NCBI RefSeq assembly: GCF_018885265.1 | Contig: NZ_CP076538.1 | Location: forward strand, 7,476,001 to 7,540,000 | From: Amycolatopsis aidingensis | GTDB lineage: Bacteria > Actinomycetota > Actinomycetes > Mycobacteriales > Pseudonocardiaceae | Direction: 5' to 3' | DNA length: 64,000 nucleotides | Shown: positions 49,334 through 56,979 of the stretch, piece after piece | Layout of the letters: each line of letters begins with the position of its first letter | Numbering within the stretch: position 1 is the stretch's first letter | Translations under genes and position numbers: made by a program | Notes under the pieces: generated by a model | The model's database searches: none | Told to the model about the DNA's origin: nothing | What the model saw: only the letters and a program-made list of their open reading frames with translations

Positions 49334-50305
49334 ATGGGCCGGCCCGACAACGATGTTGCGGTGCGTGCACAAGGTCTGGTGAAGACCTATGGCTCGACCA
49401 GGGCGCTGGACGGGGTCGATCTGGAGATCCACTCCGGGCAGGTGCTCGGGCTGCTCGGGCCGAACGGCGCGGGGAAGACCACGACCGTGCGGATCCTGGC
49501 CACCCTGCTGAAACCGGACGCGGGCAGCGCGCGGATAGCCGGGCACGACGTGCTGGCCGAGCCGGACGCGGTGCGGCACGCGATCGGGCTGTCCGGGCAG
49601 TACGCCGCGGTGGACGAGAACCTGACCGGGGCCGAGAACCTGTACATGGTCGGCAGGCTGTACGGCAAGAAGAAGTCCGCGGCCAAGGCACGGGCGCGGG
49701 AACTGCTCGCCCGGTTCCGCCTCGAGGAGGCCGCCGACCGGCCCGCCAAGGGGTACTCCGGCGGCATGCGGCGGCGGCTCGACCTCGCCGGGGCCCTGGT
49801 CGCCGAGCCGACCGTGGTGATCCTGGACGAGCCGACCACCGGGCTGGACCCGCGCGGCCGGATCGACATGTGGGACGTGATCAAGGAGCTGGTCTCGGAC
49901 GGCACGACCGTGCTGCTCACCACCCAGTACCTGGAGGAGGCCGACCAGCTCGCCGACAACATCATGGTGATCGACAAGGGCAGGGTGATCGCCCAGGGCA
50001 CCGCGGACCAGCTCAAGGGCCAGATCGGTGGGGAGCGGCTGGAGCTGGTGGTGGCCGCGGCCGAGGACCTGCCCGCGACCGCGCGGGTGCTGGCCGAGGT
50101 CGGCAGCGGCACCCCGGCTGTGGACGAGCACACCCGCAAGGTGGACGTGCTGGTGGACACCGGGCCCAAGGCCCTGATCGAGGCCCTGCGCAGGCTGGAC
50201 GGGCAGAACGTCGTGGTGCAGGACGTGGCGCTGCACCGGCCCACCCTTGACGACGTGTTCCTCTCCCTGACCGGCCACGCCACCGAGGAGGAACTGCCGG
50301 CATGA
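49334..50305 (+). CDS. DrrA-like ABC exporter ATPase (323 aa)
   Basis: ATP-binding subunit of an ABC-2 type exporter: Walker A GPNGAGKTTT, SGQYAAVDENLTGAENLYMVGRLYG, signature YSGGMRRRLDLAGAL, Walker B VVILDEPTTGLDPRGR and TTQYLEEADQLAD. The C-terminal DrrA extension (PTLDDVFLSLTGH) is present. The daunorubicin-type family exports drugs, lipids or glycopeptides. AGGGGGTATGAC precedes ATG 49334. Overlaps the permease by 4 nt. Confidence 0.9.
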   Translation: MGRPDNDVAVRAQGLVKTYGSTRALDGVDLEIHSGQVLGLLGPNGAGKTTTVRILATLLKPDAGSARIAGHDVLAEPDAVRHAIGLSGQYAAVDENLTGAENLYMVGRLYGKKKSAAKARARELLARFRLEEAADRPAKGYSGGMRRRLDLAGALVAEPTVVILDEPTTGLDPRGRIDMWDVIKELVSDGTTVLLTTQYLEEADQLADNIMVIDKGRVIAQGTADQLKGQIGGERLELVVAAAEDLPATARVLAEVGSGTPAVDEHTRKVDVLVDTGPKALIEALRRLDGQNVVVQDVALHRPTLDDVFLSLTGHATEEELPA

Positions 50306-51105
50306 ACACGATCGCGAAGAGCTTCTCCGATGGCGGCGTGGTCGCCTGGCGCAACCTGATGAACGTCCGGCGGAACCCGGAATGGCTGATGTCGGCCACC
50401 CTGCAGCCGATCATGTTCGTGCTGCTGTTCGCCTACGTCTTCGGCGAGGCCATCGGTGGCGAGGCAGGCGGGCCCGCCTACCGCGAGTACCTGATCGCCG
50501 GGATCTTCGCCCAGACCATGGCGTTCAACTCGGCTTTCACCGTGGTCGGCTTCGCCAACGACCTGCAGAAGGGCATCATCGACCGGTTCCGCTCGCTGCC
50601 GATGTCCCGGCTCGCGGTGGTCCTCGGCCGCACCACCTCCGACCTCGCGGTCAGCGTGGTCGCGCTGGTGGTGATGTCGGTCTGCGGGCTGATCGTGGGC
50701 TGGCGTATCCGGGGCAGCTTCCTGGACGCGGTGCTGGGCTACCTGGTGATGCTCATGTTCGCCTTCGCGCTGTCCTGGGTCGGCGCCTGGATCGGGCTGG
50801 TGGCCCGCAGCGTGGAGGTCGCGCAGAGCGCGGGGATCATCTGGCTGTTCCCGCTCAGCTTCGTGTCCTCGGCGTTCGTGCTCACCTCCGACCTGCCTGC
50901 CTTCCTGCGGCCGGTAGCCGAGTGGAACCCGTTCACCGCGGTCATCAACGCCACCAGGGACCTGTTCGGCAACCGGTTCGGACCAGCACCGTCCGGCTGG
51001 CCCGCGGAGAACGCCTCGCTGTACGCGATCCTCTGCTGCGTCGCGGTGGTGGCGATCTTCGCCCCGCTGGCGGTCGCCCGGTACCGGCGGGTGGCGAGCA
51101 GGTGA
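50302..51105 (+). CDS. DrrB-like ABC-2 exporter permease (267 aa)
   Basis: Six helices of the ABC-2 type: LQPIMFVLLFAYVFGEAIGG, EYLIAGIFAQTMAFNSAFTVVGFANDLQKGIIDRFRSLPMSRLAVVLGRTTSDL, and final FLRPVAEWNPFTAVINATRDLFGN. Works with the ATPase encoded directly upstream. No regulator or biosynthetic genes adjacent, so it may be a self-protection or housekeeping exporter. Confidence 0.9.
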   Translation: MNTIAKSFSDGGVVAWRNLMNVRRNPEWLMSATLQPIMFVLLFAYVFGEAIGGEAGGPAYREYLIAGIFAQTMAFNSAFTVVGFANDLQKGIIDRFRSLPMSRLAVVLGRTTSDLAVSVVALVVMSVCGLIVGWRIRGSFLDAVLGYLVMLMFAFALSWVGAWIGLVARSVEVAQSAGIIWLFPLSFVSSAFVLTSDLPAFLRPVAEWNPFTAVINATRDLFGNRFGPAPSGWPAENASLYAILCCVAVVAIFAPLAVARYRRVASR

Positions 51106-51109
51106 CCCG

Positions 51110-51577
51110 TTAGCGCACCCTGTCGGCGAGCTCGCCGGCCTGCTCACCCGCCTTGCGGGCGGCGCGGCGGGCTCGCCAGCCAAGGGACGGCTTGCCACCG
51201 GTGTCCGCCATGGCCAGCAGCAGGCCACCCGCGAGACCGGCGTTCTTCAGGAAGTGGATCAACTGCTGCTGCCGCTCGCCGGGGTCCTCGCTTTCCCAGA
51301 ACGGGTGACCGGCGGCCGTGGTGGGCACCAGGCTGCCCAGCAGCAGGACGGCGGACAACCGCGGCAGCCTGCCAAGCGCCAGCGCGGTACCGGCGCCGAC
51401 CTTGACCGCGGCGTCCGCCCTGACCAGGGTCACCGCGTCCACGGTCTCGGTACCGATGGTGCGGTTCAGCAACGGCTCCGCCGCCTTGGCGTGCCCCTGG
51501 GCATCCCGCAGCGCATTGATACCGCCGGAGATGAATATGGCCGCAAGCAGCGGGCGGGCCAGTCGACGCACAATCAC
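51110..51577 (-). CDS. DoxX family membrane protein (155 aa)
   Basis: DoxX/DoxD pattern: RRLARPLLAAIFISGGINALRD, then three more helices with ALGRLPRLSAVLLLGSLVPTTAAGHPFW and LIHFLKNAGLAGGLLLAMAD. The C-terminus is basic (WRARRAARKAGEQAGELADRVR). GTG 51577 has AGGAGGG eight bases upstream. Mycobacterial DoxX takes part in a membrane oxidoreductase complex; whether this one does is unknown. Confidence 0.85.
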   Translation of the reverse strand: MIVRRLARPLLAAIFISGGINALRDAQGHAKAAEPLLNRTIGTETVDAVTLVRADAAVKVGAGTALALGRLPRLSAVLLLGSLVPTTAAGHPFWESEDPGERQQQLIHFLKNAGLAGGLLLAMADTGGKPSLGWRARRAARKAGEQAGELADRVR

Positions 51578-51659
51578 GATCGTCGCCCTCCTGAGATGAG
51601 AACTGGTTCACCTCGAAGCTACCCGCTCGCGGCCATATTCACGCTCCGGCGAACTAGCG

Positions 51660-51681
51660 AGCTCTACCCGAATATAGAGCT
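51660..51681. other. Inverted repeat AGCTCTA-N8-TAGAGCT
   Basis: A 7-bp perfect dyad in an AT-richer gap between the glycerophosphodiesterase stop and the doxX start, both on the minus strand. Could end the former transcript or be an operator of the latter. Confidence 0.35.
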
Positions 51682-51718
51682 GACACTAGAAAGTGCTAGC
51701 GAAGGCTAGCCGGAGTGC

Positions 51719-52762
51719 TCACCGGGCCGGGTAGGACCGCGGGAGCCGGAATCCGCGCTCCGCAGCCACCTCGCGCAGCCGATCCGGGTAGTCGGTGATG
51801 ATCCCGTCCACGCCGTCGTCGATCAGCTTGTGCATGGTGGCCTTGTCGTTGACGGTCCACGGCACCACCTTCATGCCCGCCCGGTGCGCCTCGTCCACCA
51901 GCTCCTCGGTGGTGAACGGGACGTAGTCCGGGTCGTGCACGCTGCCGCCCTGCGGGTAGCCGTGCACAGGGGACAGCGCGTGGGCACCGAAGGACTTCGC
52001 CGCGCGCACCGGGCTGCCGCCGAAGTCGTCGATGTCCAGCCCGCCCAGCCACGGGGACTTACCCGGCCGGCCCACCTCGAGAAAGCTGGGCTGAGTGAGC
52101 GCGACCAGCTTCAGCCACGGCGCCGTGCGGCGCATCTCCATCAGCGCGCCCCAGTCGAAGCTCTGGATGGTGGTGTTGTGCGCGAACCCGGACCAGGTGA
52201 TCTCCCAGGCCGCGCGGCGGACGAACCGGGTGCGCGGCGCGGTCTCCTCCGGGGCGGCCGCCTCCACCTTGGTCTCGATGTTGAAGTGCATCCCCCAGGC
52301 GCGATGCCGCCTTGCCAGCGCGAACACCTCGGCCAGGGTGGGCATCTTCGCCCCCGGCGAGAGCTCCTGGTCCGGATAGTTCGGCTGCCGCTGCGAACCG
52401 CAGTCCAGCGTGCGGACCTGCGCGAAGGTGAGGTCCTTGATGTACTTACCCGCGTAGGGGAAGTCCGGGTCCCCCGGGGTGACCGGGGCGGTGTCCGCGC
52501 ACTTGCCCGGGTTGATCCTGCGGTCGTGGGTGACCACGTCCCGGCCGTCGGCGGTGATCTGGATGTCCAGCTCCAGGGTGGTCACGCCGAGCTCCATGGC
52601 CTTGGCGAAGGCGGCGAGCGTGCCTTCCACGGTGAGCCCGATCCCACCGCGGTGTGCCTGGATGTCCAGCCGCTTGCGCGGCCAGGCCTGTGCCGTCCCG
52701 GTGCCGAGCAACCCGGCTACCAGCACCGCCACCAGCGCCACCAGGCCGTATCTGCGTTTCAT
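51719..52762 (-). CDS. Secreted glycerophosphodiester phosphodiesterase (347 aa)
   Basis: Signal peptide MKRRYGLVALVAVLVAGLLGTGTAQA, then the GDPD TIM barrel: DIQAHRGGIGLTVEGTLAAFAKAMELGVTTLELDIQITADGRDVVTHDRRI contains the catalytic HRG and the metal ligands ELD and HD. Hydrolyses glycerophosphodiesters to glycerol 3-phosphate and an alcohol, supplying phosphate or recycling lipids outside the cell. Length of about 320 mature residues is normal. Single gene; divergent from the AAA ATPase. Confidence 0.92.
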   Translation of the reverse strand: MKRRYGLVALVAVLVAGLLGTGTAQAWPRKRLDIQAHRGGIGLTVEGTLAAFAKAMELGVTTLELDIQITADGRDVVTHDRRINPGKCADTAPVTPGDPDFPYAGKYIKDLTFAQVRTLDCGSQRQPNYPDQELSPGAKMPTLAEVFALARRHRAWGMHFNIETKVEAAAPEETAPRTRFVRRAAWEITWSGFAHNTTIQSFDWGALMEMRRTAPWLKLVALTQPSFLEVGRPGKSPWLGGLDIDDFGGSPVRAAKSFGAHALSPVHGYPQGGSVHDPDYVPFTTEELVDEAHRAGMKVVPWTVNDKATMHKLIDDGVDGIITDYPDRLREVAAERGFRLPRSYPAR

Positions 52763-52925
52763 GTCTCTCCCCAGCCGTTCGGTGAAGGGTCCGGCCGAGA
52801 CTCACACAGCGACGTGACGGCTGGGGAAACAACAGCGGGAGACCGGAGGGACAAACCCGACACGCGGGTAGCGGTTTCTTCCGGAATATCGGGCGGACGC
52901 TAGACAACCCAATAGATTGTGATGG

Positions 52926-54128
52926 ATGGACCCCGTGCGGAATCCGTTCGCTCCCGGCGCCGGCCAGCGCCCGCCGGAACTGGCAGGCCGCGAACGTGAG
53001 CTGAAGGCATTCGAGGTGGTACTGGAGCGGGTGGCGCGCGGGCGGCCGGAGCGCAGCCTCGTGCTCACCGGGCTGCGCGGGGTCGGCAAGACCGTGCTGC
53101 TCGGCGAGCTGCGCTCGATGGCGGTGCGCAGGGGCTGGGGCGCGGGCAAGGTGGAGGCGCGCCCGGACGCCGAGCTGCGCCGCCCGCTGTCCGCCGCGCT
53201 GCACCGGGCGATCCGCGACCTGGCGGTGCGGCACCGGGCACCGGACCGGGTGGACGAGGTGCTCGCGGTGCTGAAGGCGTTCGCGCTGCGGGCCAGCCGC
53301 TCGGACTCGAAGATGCGGGACAAGTGGCAGCCGGGGATCGACGTACCCGCGGCCACCGGAAGGGCCGACTCCGGGGACATCGAGATCGACCTGGTCGAGT
53401 TGTTCACCGATGTGGCCGAACTGGCCGCGGATGTCGGGACCGGGGTGGCGCTGCTGATCGACGAGATCCAGGACCTGGGCCCTGAGGATGTCTCCGCGCT
53501 GTGCGCGGCCTGTCACGAACTCTCCCAGTCCGGGGCGCCGCTGGTGGTGGTCGGCGCGGGGCTGCCGCACGTGCCCGCGGTGCTGTCGGCATCGAAGTCC
53601 TATTCCGAGCGGCTGTTCAAGTACATGCGGATCGACCGGCTGGATCGCGAGCACGCCGACCGCGCGGTACTGGCGCCGGTGGAACGGGAGGAGGCCGGGA
53701 TCGCCCCGGACGCGCTGGACGCCCTGTTCCACGCCTCCGGCGGGTACCCCTACTTCATCCAGGCCTACGGCAAGGCGGCCTGGGATGCCGCGCCCTCGGA
53801 CCCGATCACCGCGGAGGACGTCCGGGTGGCCGCGCCCGATGCGGAGGCCGAGCTTGCGGTGGGCTTCTTCGGCTCGCGTTACGAGCGGGCCACCCCGGCC
53901 GAGCGCGAGTACCTGATCGCGATGGCCGAGCTGACCAGGGGAAAGGACGAGAGCGCCGGTACCTCGGATGTCGCGGTGTACCTCGGCCGCAAGCCCTCCT
54001 CGCTGTCCCCCGCGCGGGACAGCCTGATGAAGAAGGGGCTGGTGTACTCCGCCGAGCGCGGACATATCGCGTTCACCGTCCCGCACTTCGGCAACTACCT
54101 GCTCGGCCGCGGCGGGGAGCTCGAGTGA
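52926..54128 (+). CDS. AAA_16-type ATPase (400 aa)
   Basis: STAND/Orc-like ATPase: FAPGAGQRPPELAGRERELKAFEVVLERV before Walker A GLRGVGKTVLL, Walker B ALLIDEIQDL, sensor region VVVGAGLP, and a C-terminal winged-helix-like part (ATPAEREYLIAMAELT, RDSLMKKGLVYSAERGHIAFTVPHFGNYL). This layout is seen in free-standing 'ATP-binding protein' genes of actinomycetes and in archaeal-type ATPases. No nuclease or toxin partner is adjacent. ATG 52926. Function unknown. Confidence 0.83.
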   Translation: MDPVRNPFAPGAGQRPPELAGRERELKAFEVVLERVARGRPERSLVLTGLRGVGKTVLLGELRSMAVRRGWGAGKVEARPDAELRRPLSAALHRAIRDLAVRHRAPDRVDEVLAVLKAFALRASRSDSKMRDKWQPGIDVPAATGRADSGDIEIDLVELFTDVAELAADVGTGVALLIDEIQDLGPEDVSALCAACHELSQSGAPLVVVGAGLPHVPAVLSASKSYSERLFKYMRIDRLDREHADRAVLAPVEREEAGIAPDALDALFHASGGYPYFIQAYGKAAWDAAPSDPITAEDVRVAAPDAEAELAVGFFGSRYERATPAEREYLIAMAELTRGKDESAGTSDVAVYLGRKPSSLSPARDSLMKKGLVYSAERGHIAFTVPHFGNYLLGRGGELE

Positions 54129-54169
54129 ACGGCTAGTGTCGGAAGACTGGCGGCCAAACTCGGAATGTT

Positions 54170-54186
54170 GCCGATGATTCATCGGC
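54170..54186 (+). terminator. Hairpin GCCGATG-ATT-CATCGGC after the AAA ATPase
   Basis: Perfect 7-bp stem with a 3-nt loop, 42 bases after the stop. No T-run. Might also be an operator for the following small gene. Confidence 0.45.
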
Positions 54187-54284
54187 GTGTGCCCTGATTC
54201 ACCGGACGATCAATGGCGACTTTGTGAAAAAAGGTGCATACTAGAGGGGTAGCCGATGACGAGTCGCAAGGGGATGCAGACACC

Positions 54285-54431
54285 ATGAACCTCACCGCCA
54301 AGCTCCGCGCCCGCCGCGCCGAGGCCCGCACCCGGCGGGCGGTCAACCGCGCGATCGACAACGCGGCCAGCTCAACCATGCGCCAGGAACTGATCGCCAT
54401 GGCGCAGGCCCGGCAGGCCCACATGCGCTGA
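54285..54431 (+). CDS. Small basic helical protein (48 aa)
   Basis: ATG 54285 after AAGGGGATGCAGACACC. Predicted wholly helical and highly basic: NLTAKLRARRAEARTRRAVNRAID, then SSTMRQELIAMAQARQAHMR. No membrane segment, no Cys. A promoter-like AT-rich stretch with TACTAG lies about 45 bases upstream. The composition suggests nucleic-acid or ribosome contact, but no family is recognised. It is followed at once by a long structured region, so transcript and peptide may belong together. Confidence 0.65.
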   Translation: MNLTAKLRARRAEARTRRAVNRAIDNAASSTMRQELIAMAQARQAHMR

Positions 54432-54433
54432 CC

Positions 54434-54600
54434 GGGCGTAAGCACGGCGCAGGCAGGACGCCGTACGCCCGTCCGACCTACACCCGATCGAGTGACCTAG
54501 GACACATTCGATAACGAATGTAACGCCGCCCGATGCGGCGTCGATACCCCCCATGACCCCGTGATGCTGGCGGACCCCCGACCTGGCAGCATCACGGGGT
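54434..54600 (+). ncRNA. Four-hairpin structured region, candidate small RNA or 3' UTR element
   Basis: Four separate perfect stems follow each other: SL1 GGGCGTA/TACGCCC with inner CGGCG/CGCCG (54434-54470); SL2 ACATTCG-ATAA-CGAATGT (54504-54521); SL3 ACGCCGC/GCGGCGT (54523-54541); SL4 ACCCCGTGATGCTG/CAGCATCACGGGGT (54556-54600) followed by TTTCC, a plausible intrinsic terminator. No reading frame is convincing here. Confidence 0.55.
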
Positions 54601-54656
54601 TTCCATATGTTCGCCCCCCATCTTTTCGCTTGCCTGGGCAGCATGCGCCCATATCA

Positions 54657-54669
54657 TTGACTTAGTCAA
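54657..54669. promoter_or_regulatory. MarR-type operator TTGACTTAGTCAA
   Basis: Perfect 13-bp palindrome 20 bp before the marR-GNAT start, of the usual MarR form. Its left half also reads as a -35 TTGACT, so binding would block transcription: typical autorepression. Confidence 0.6.
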
Positions 54670-54689
54670 CTGATTGGTTGTGATGGTCA

Positions 54690-55619
54690 ATGAATCAGCA
54701 GGTGCCCGCCCACCGGGTGGCCCAGGTCCGGGCGTTCAACCGGCTCTACACCCGGGTGATCGGGGTGCTGGACGAGGGGCTGGTGGGCACGCCCTACACC
54801 CTCGGCGAGGCGCGGCTGCTGTTCGAGATCGCCCAGCAGGACCTCACCGAGGTCACCGACCTGCGCCGGGAGCTGGACCTGGATCCGGGTTACGCCAGCA
54901 GGCTGCTGGCCAAACTGGAACGGCGCGGCCTGCTGGTCCGGGAACGCTCGGCCACCGACGGCAGGCGGCAGACCGTCCGGCTCACCGACGACGGCAGGCG
55001 AACCCAGGCGGACCTGGAGGAACGCAGCACCGCGCAGGTCGGGGAGCTGCTGGCCGGGCTTGCCGAGCCGGACCAGCGGCGGTTGCTGGCCGCCATGGGC
55101 ACGATCAGCAGGCTGGTCGGCGGGCGCGAGCGGGAGCCCGCGGTGTTCCTGCGGCCGCCGCGGGCCGGGGACCTGGGCTGGGTGGTGCACCGGCACGGGG
55201 TCCGCTATGCCGCCGAGCACGGCCTGGACCACACCTTCGAGGCGCTGGTGGCGCAGGTTGTGGCCGAGTACGGGCAGGCGCGGCCGGGCACCCGCCAGGC
55301 GGCCTGGATCGCCGAGCTGGACGGGGAGCCTGCCGGCTCGATCTTCTGCATGCCGGGCGCCGATGCGCACACCGCGAAGCTGCGGCTGCTGCTGCTCGAG
55401 CCGCAGGCCCGCGGGCTGGGCATCGGCCGGAAGCTGGTCGATGGCTGCCTGGACTTCGCCCGCACGGCCGGGTACACCGCGATCGAGCTGTGGACCATCG
55501 ACGTGCTGGTCGCCGCGCGCCGGATCTACCAGCAGGCCGGGTTCGAGCTGGTCGAGCAGCAGGCGCAGCACCGGTTCGGCCGCGAGGTGGTCGGCCAGAC
55601 CTGGCGGCGGGACCTCTAG
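54690..55619 (+). CDS. MarR regulator fused to a GNAT acetyltransferase (309 aa)
   Basis: Residues 1-145 are a MarR winged helix (LGEARLLFEIAQQ, LDLDPGYASRLLAKLERRGLLVRERSATDGRRQTVRLTDDG) and residues about 150-309 a GNAT domain (LRLLLLEPQARGLGIGRKLVDGCLDFARTAGYTAIELWT, RRIYQQAGFELVEQ). Both halves look intact. MarR-GNAT fusions occur in many bacteria; the transferase half may inactivate the ligand that the MarR half detects. ATG 54690. The convergent peroxidase-like gene ends 4 bp into this stop. Confidence 0.9.
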   Translation: MNQQVPAHRVAQVRAFNRLYTRVIGVLDEGLVGTPYTLGEARLLFEIAQQDLTEVTDLRRELDLDPGYASRLLAKLERRGLLVRERSATDGRRQTVRLTDDGRRTQADLEERSTAQVGELLAGLAEPDQRRLLAAMGTISRLVGGREREPAVFLRPPRAGDLGWVVHRHGVRYAAEHGLDHTFEALVAQVVAEYGQARPGTRQAAWIAELDGEPAGSIFCMPGADAHTAKLRLLLLEPQARGLGIGRKLVDGCLDFARTAGYTAIELWTIDVLVAARRIYQQAGFELVEQQAQHRFGREVVGQTWRRDL

Positions 55620-56182
55620 CGGCCCATTCCGTAGAACTCGGGGTTGGGCCGCAGCGCGGTGAGGTGGGCCAGGCGGTTGGACATGGCGAACAGGGCGGTG
55701 ATCGCGCCGACGTCCCAGATCTCGTCCTCGGTCAGCCCCGCTGCCCTGGCCGCGGCCAGGTGCTCCTCGCCGAAACGGGCTGAGTCGCGCGCCAGCGCGA
55801 GCGCGAGGTCCACGATCGCCCTGCCGCGCTGATCCAGCTCCACCTGCCAGGGGTTGCTGGCGACCCGGTCGGCCAGTTCCGGGTCCTTGGCCCGGATCCG
55901 CAGGATCGCACCGTGCGCCACCACGCAGTAGGTGCAGTGATTCGCGCCGGAGGTGGCGACCACCACCAGCTCCCGCTCGGCCTTGCTCAGGCCGTCCCTT
56001 CGCTCCATCAGCGCGTCGTGGTAGTCCAGGAAGGCCCGCAGTTCGGCTGGCCGGTGCCCGAGCGCGCGGAAGATGTTCGGCACGAACCCGGACTTCTCCG
56101 CGATCACCTCGATCCGTTCGCGCAGGTCCGCGGGCAGCTCCTCCGGCTCGACGGCGCCGAACCTGCTCACCTGGTCACCCAT
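55616..56182 (-). CDS. AhpD-like carboxymuconolactone decarboxylase family protein (188 aa)
   Basis: Peroxidase-related enzyme: SGANHCTYCVVAHG with redox Cys 83 and 86 and H90, the AhpD catalytic triad pattern, followed by IRAKDPELADRVASNPWQVELDQRGRAIVDLALALARD. ATG 56182 fits GGGTGG spacing; GTG 56191 is possible. Probably reduces peroxides or links to lipoyl/thiol electron carriers. Divergent from the ECF42 operon, converging with the MarR-GNAT gene. Confidence 0.88.
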   Translation of the reverse strand: MGDQVSRFGAVEPEELPADLRERIEVIAEKSGFVPNIFRALGHRPAELRAFLDYHDALMERRDGLSKAERELVVVATSGANHCTYCVVAHGAILRIRAKDPELADRVASNPWQVELDQRGRAIVDLALALARDSARFGEEHLAAARAAGLTEDEIWDVGAITALFAMSNRLAHLTALRPNPEFYGMGR

Positions 56183-56199
56183 ATTGGCCACCCTAGTGG

Positions 56200-56226
56200 T
56201 GTCGATTCGGCGCGGTCTCGTTCGTC
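56200..56226 (+). promoter_or_regulatory. Predicted ECF42-dependent promoter (TGTCGA-N17-CGTC)
   Basis: TGTCGA at 56200-56205 and CGTC at 56223-56226, with 17-bp spacing and 32 bp before the first YCII ATG. TGTCGA with a CGA/TC-like -10 is, from memory, the motif reported for ECF42 sigma factors, so autoregulation is inferred. Confidence 0.55.
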
Positions 56227-56258
56227 ATACCGGCGGATCAACCCAGAAGGAGGAGACC

Positions 56259-56615
56259 ATGCCCAGTTATGTCGGGTTCCTGCGCAACCCGGTCCAGGCC
56301 TACACCGGGCTCAGCCCGGACGAGGCCCAGCGCACCCTGGACGAGTACCTCGCGTGGAACGCCGAACGGGAGCAGGCTGGCACCCCGGTCGGTGGCGGCG
56401 GGCTGTCCCGTAGCGGCAGGGTGCTGCGCCTCGCCGGGGGCGAGCCTGCCTCGACCGACGGCCCGCACACCGAGTCGAACGAGATCGTCGGCGGCTACCT
56501 GGTGCTCGAGGCCGCCGATCTGGACGAGGCGGAGAAGATCTTCGGTAGCCATCCGCACCTGGCGATCGGGTCGATCGAGGTAAGGGCCATCGGCGAACAG
56601 GGCTGCACGGACTAG
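56259..56615 (+). CDS. YCII/DGPF-domain protein 1 (118 aa)
   Basis: Small ferredoxin-like fold protein with the DGPF-type motif DGPHTESNEIVGGYLVLEAADLDEAEKIFGSHP and start PSYVGFLRNPVQAYTGLSP. ATG 56259 follows AGAAGGAGGAG, a strong site. DGPF proteins accompany ECF42 sigma factors and presumably sense or feed them. First gene of the operon. Confidence 0.88.
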   Translation: MPSYVGFLRNPVQAYTGLSPDEAQRTLDEYLAWNAEREQAGTPVGGGGLSRSGRVLRLAGGEPASTDGPHTESNEIVGGYLVLEAADLDEAEKIFGSHPHLAIGSIEVRAIGEQGCTD

Positions 56616-56634
56616 GAGCTGAACAGGAGGCGGG

Positions 56635-56979
56635 ATGACCAAGTACATCGGTTTCGCGGTCGGCGGTGCCGACGATCCGGCGTGGGCGGATCCGGAGCGG
56701 GCGGAGCAGGCGTTGCAGGCCTATCTCGCCTGGGACGAACGGCTGCGCGCGCAGGGCAGGCTGCTCGGCGGCGCCGGGCTGGCGGACGAGGCGAAGGTGC
56801 TGCGCAGGAACGGTGACGGCGTCGTGGTCAGCACCGGGCCGTTCGCCGAGGCGCCGGATGTGATCGGCGGCTACGCCGTGTTCGAGGCGGAGAGCATGGA
56901 CGAGGCGGTCGAGCTGTGCAAGGACCACCCGCACCTCGAGTTCGGGTACCTCGAGATCAGGGAGCTGACCCTCGAATGA
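56635..56979 (+). CDS. YCII/DGPF-domain protein 2 (114 aa)
   Basis: A second YCII-fold protein: MTKYIGFAVGGADDPAWADPERAEQALQAYLAWDERL, STGPFAEAPDVIGGYAVFEAESMDEAVELCKDHPHLEFG. It is related to the preceding gene, so a duplication within the operon is likely. ATG 56635 follows AGGAGG. Its stop overlaps the sigma start (ATGA). Confidence 0.88.
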   Translation: MTKYIGFAVGGADDPAWADPERAEQALQAYLAWDERLRAQGRLLGGAGLADEAKVLRRNGDGVVVSTGPFAEAPDVIGGYAVFEAESMDEAVELCKDHPHLEFGYLEIRELTLE

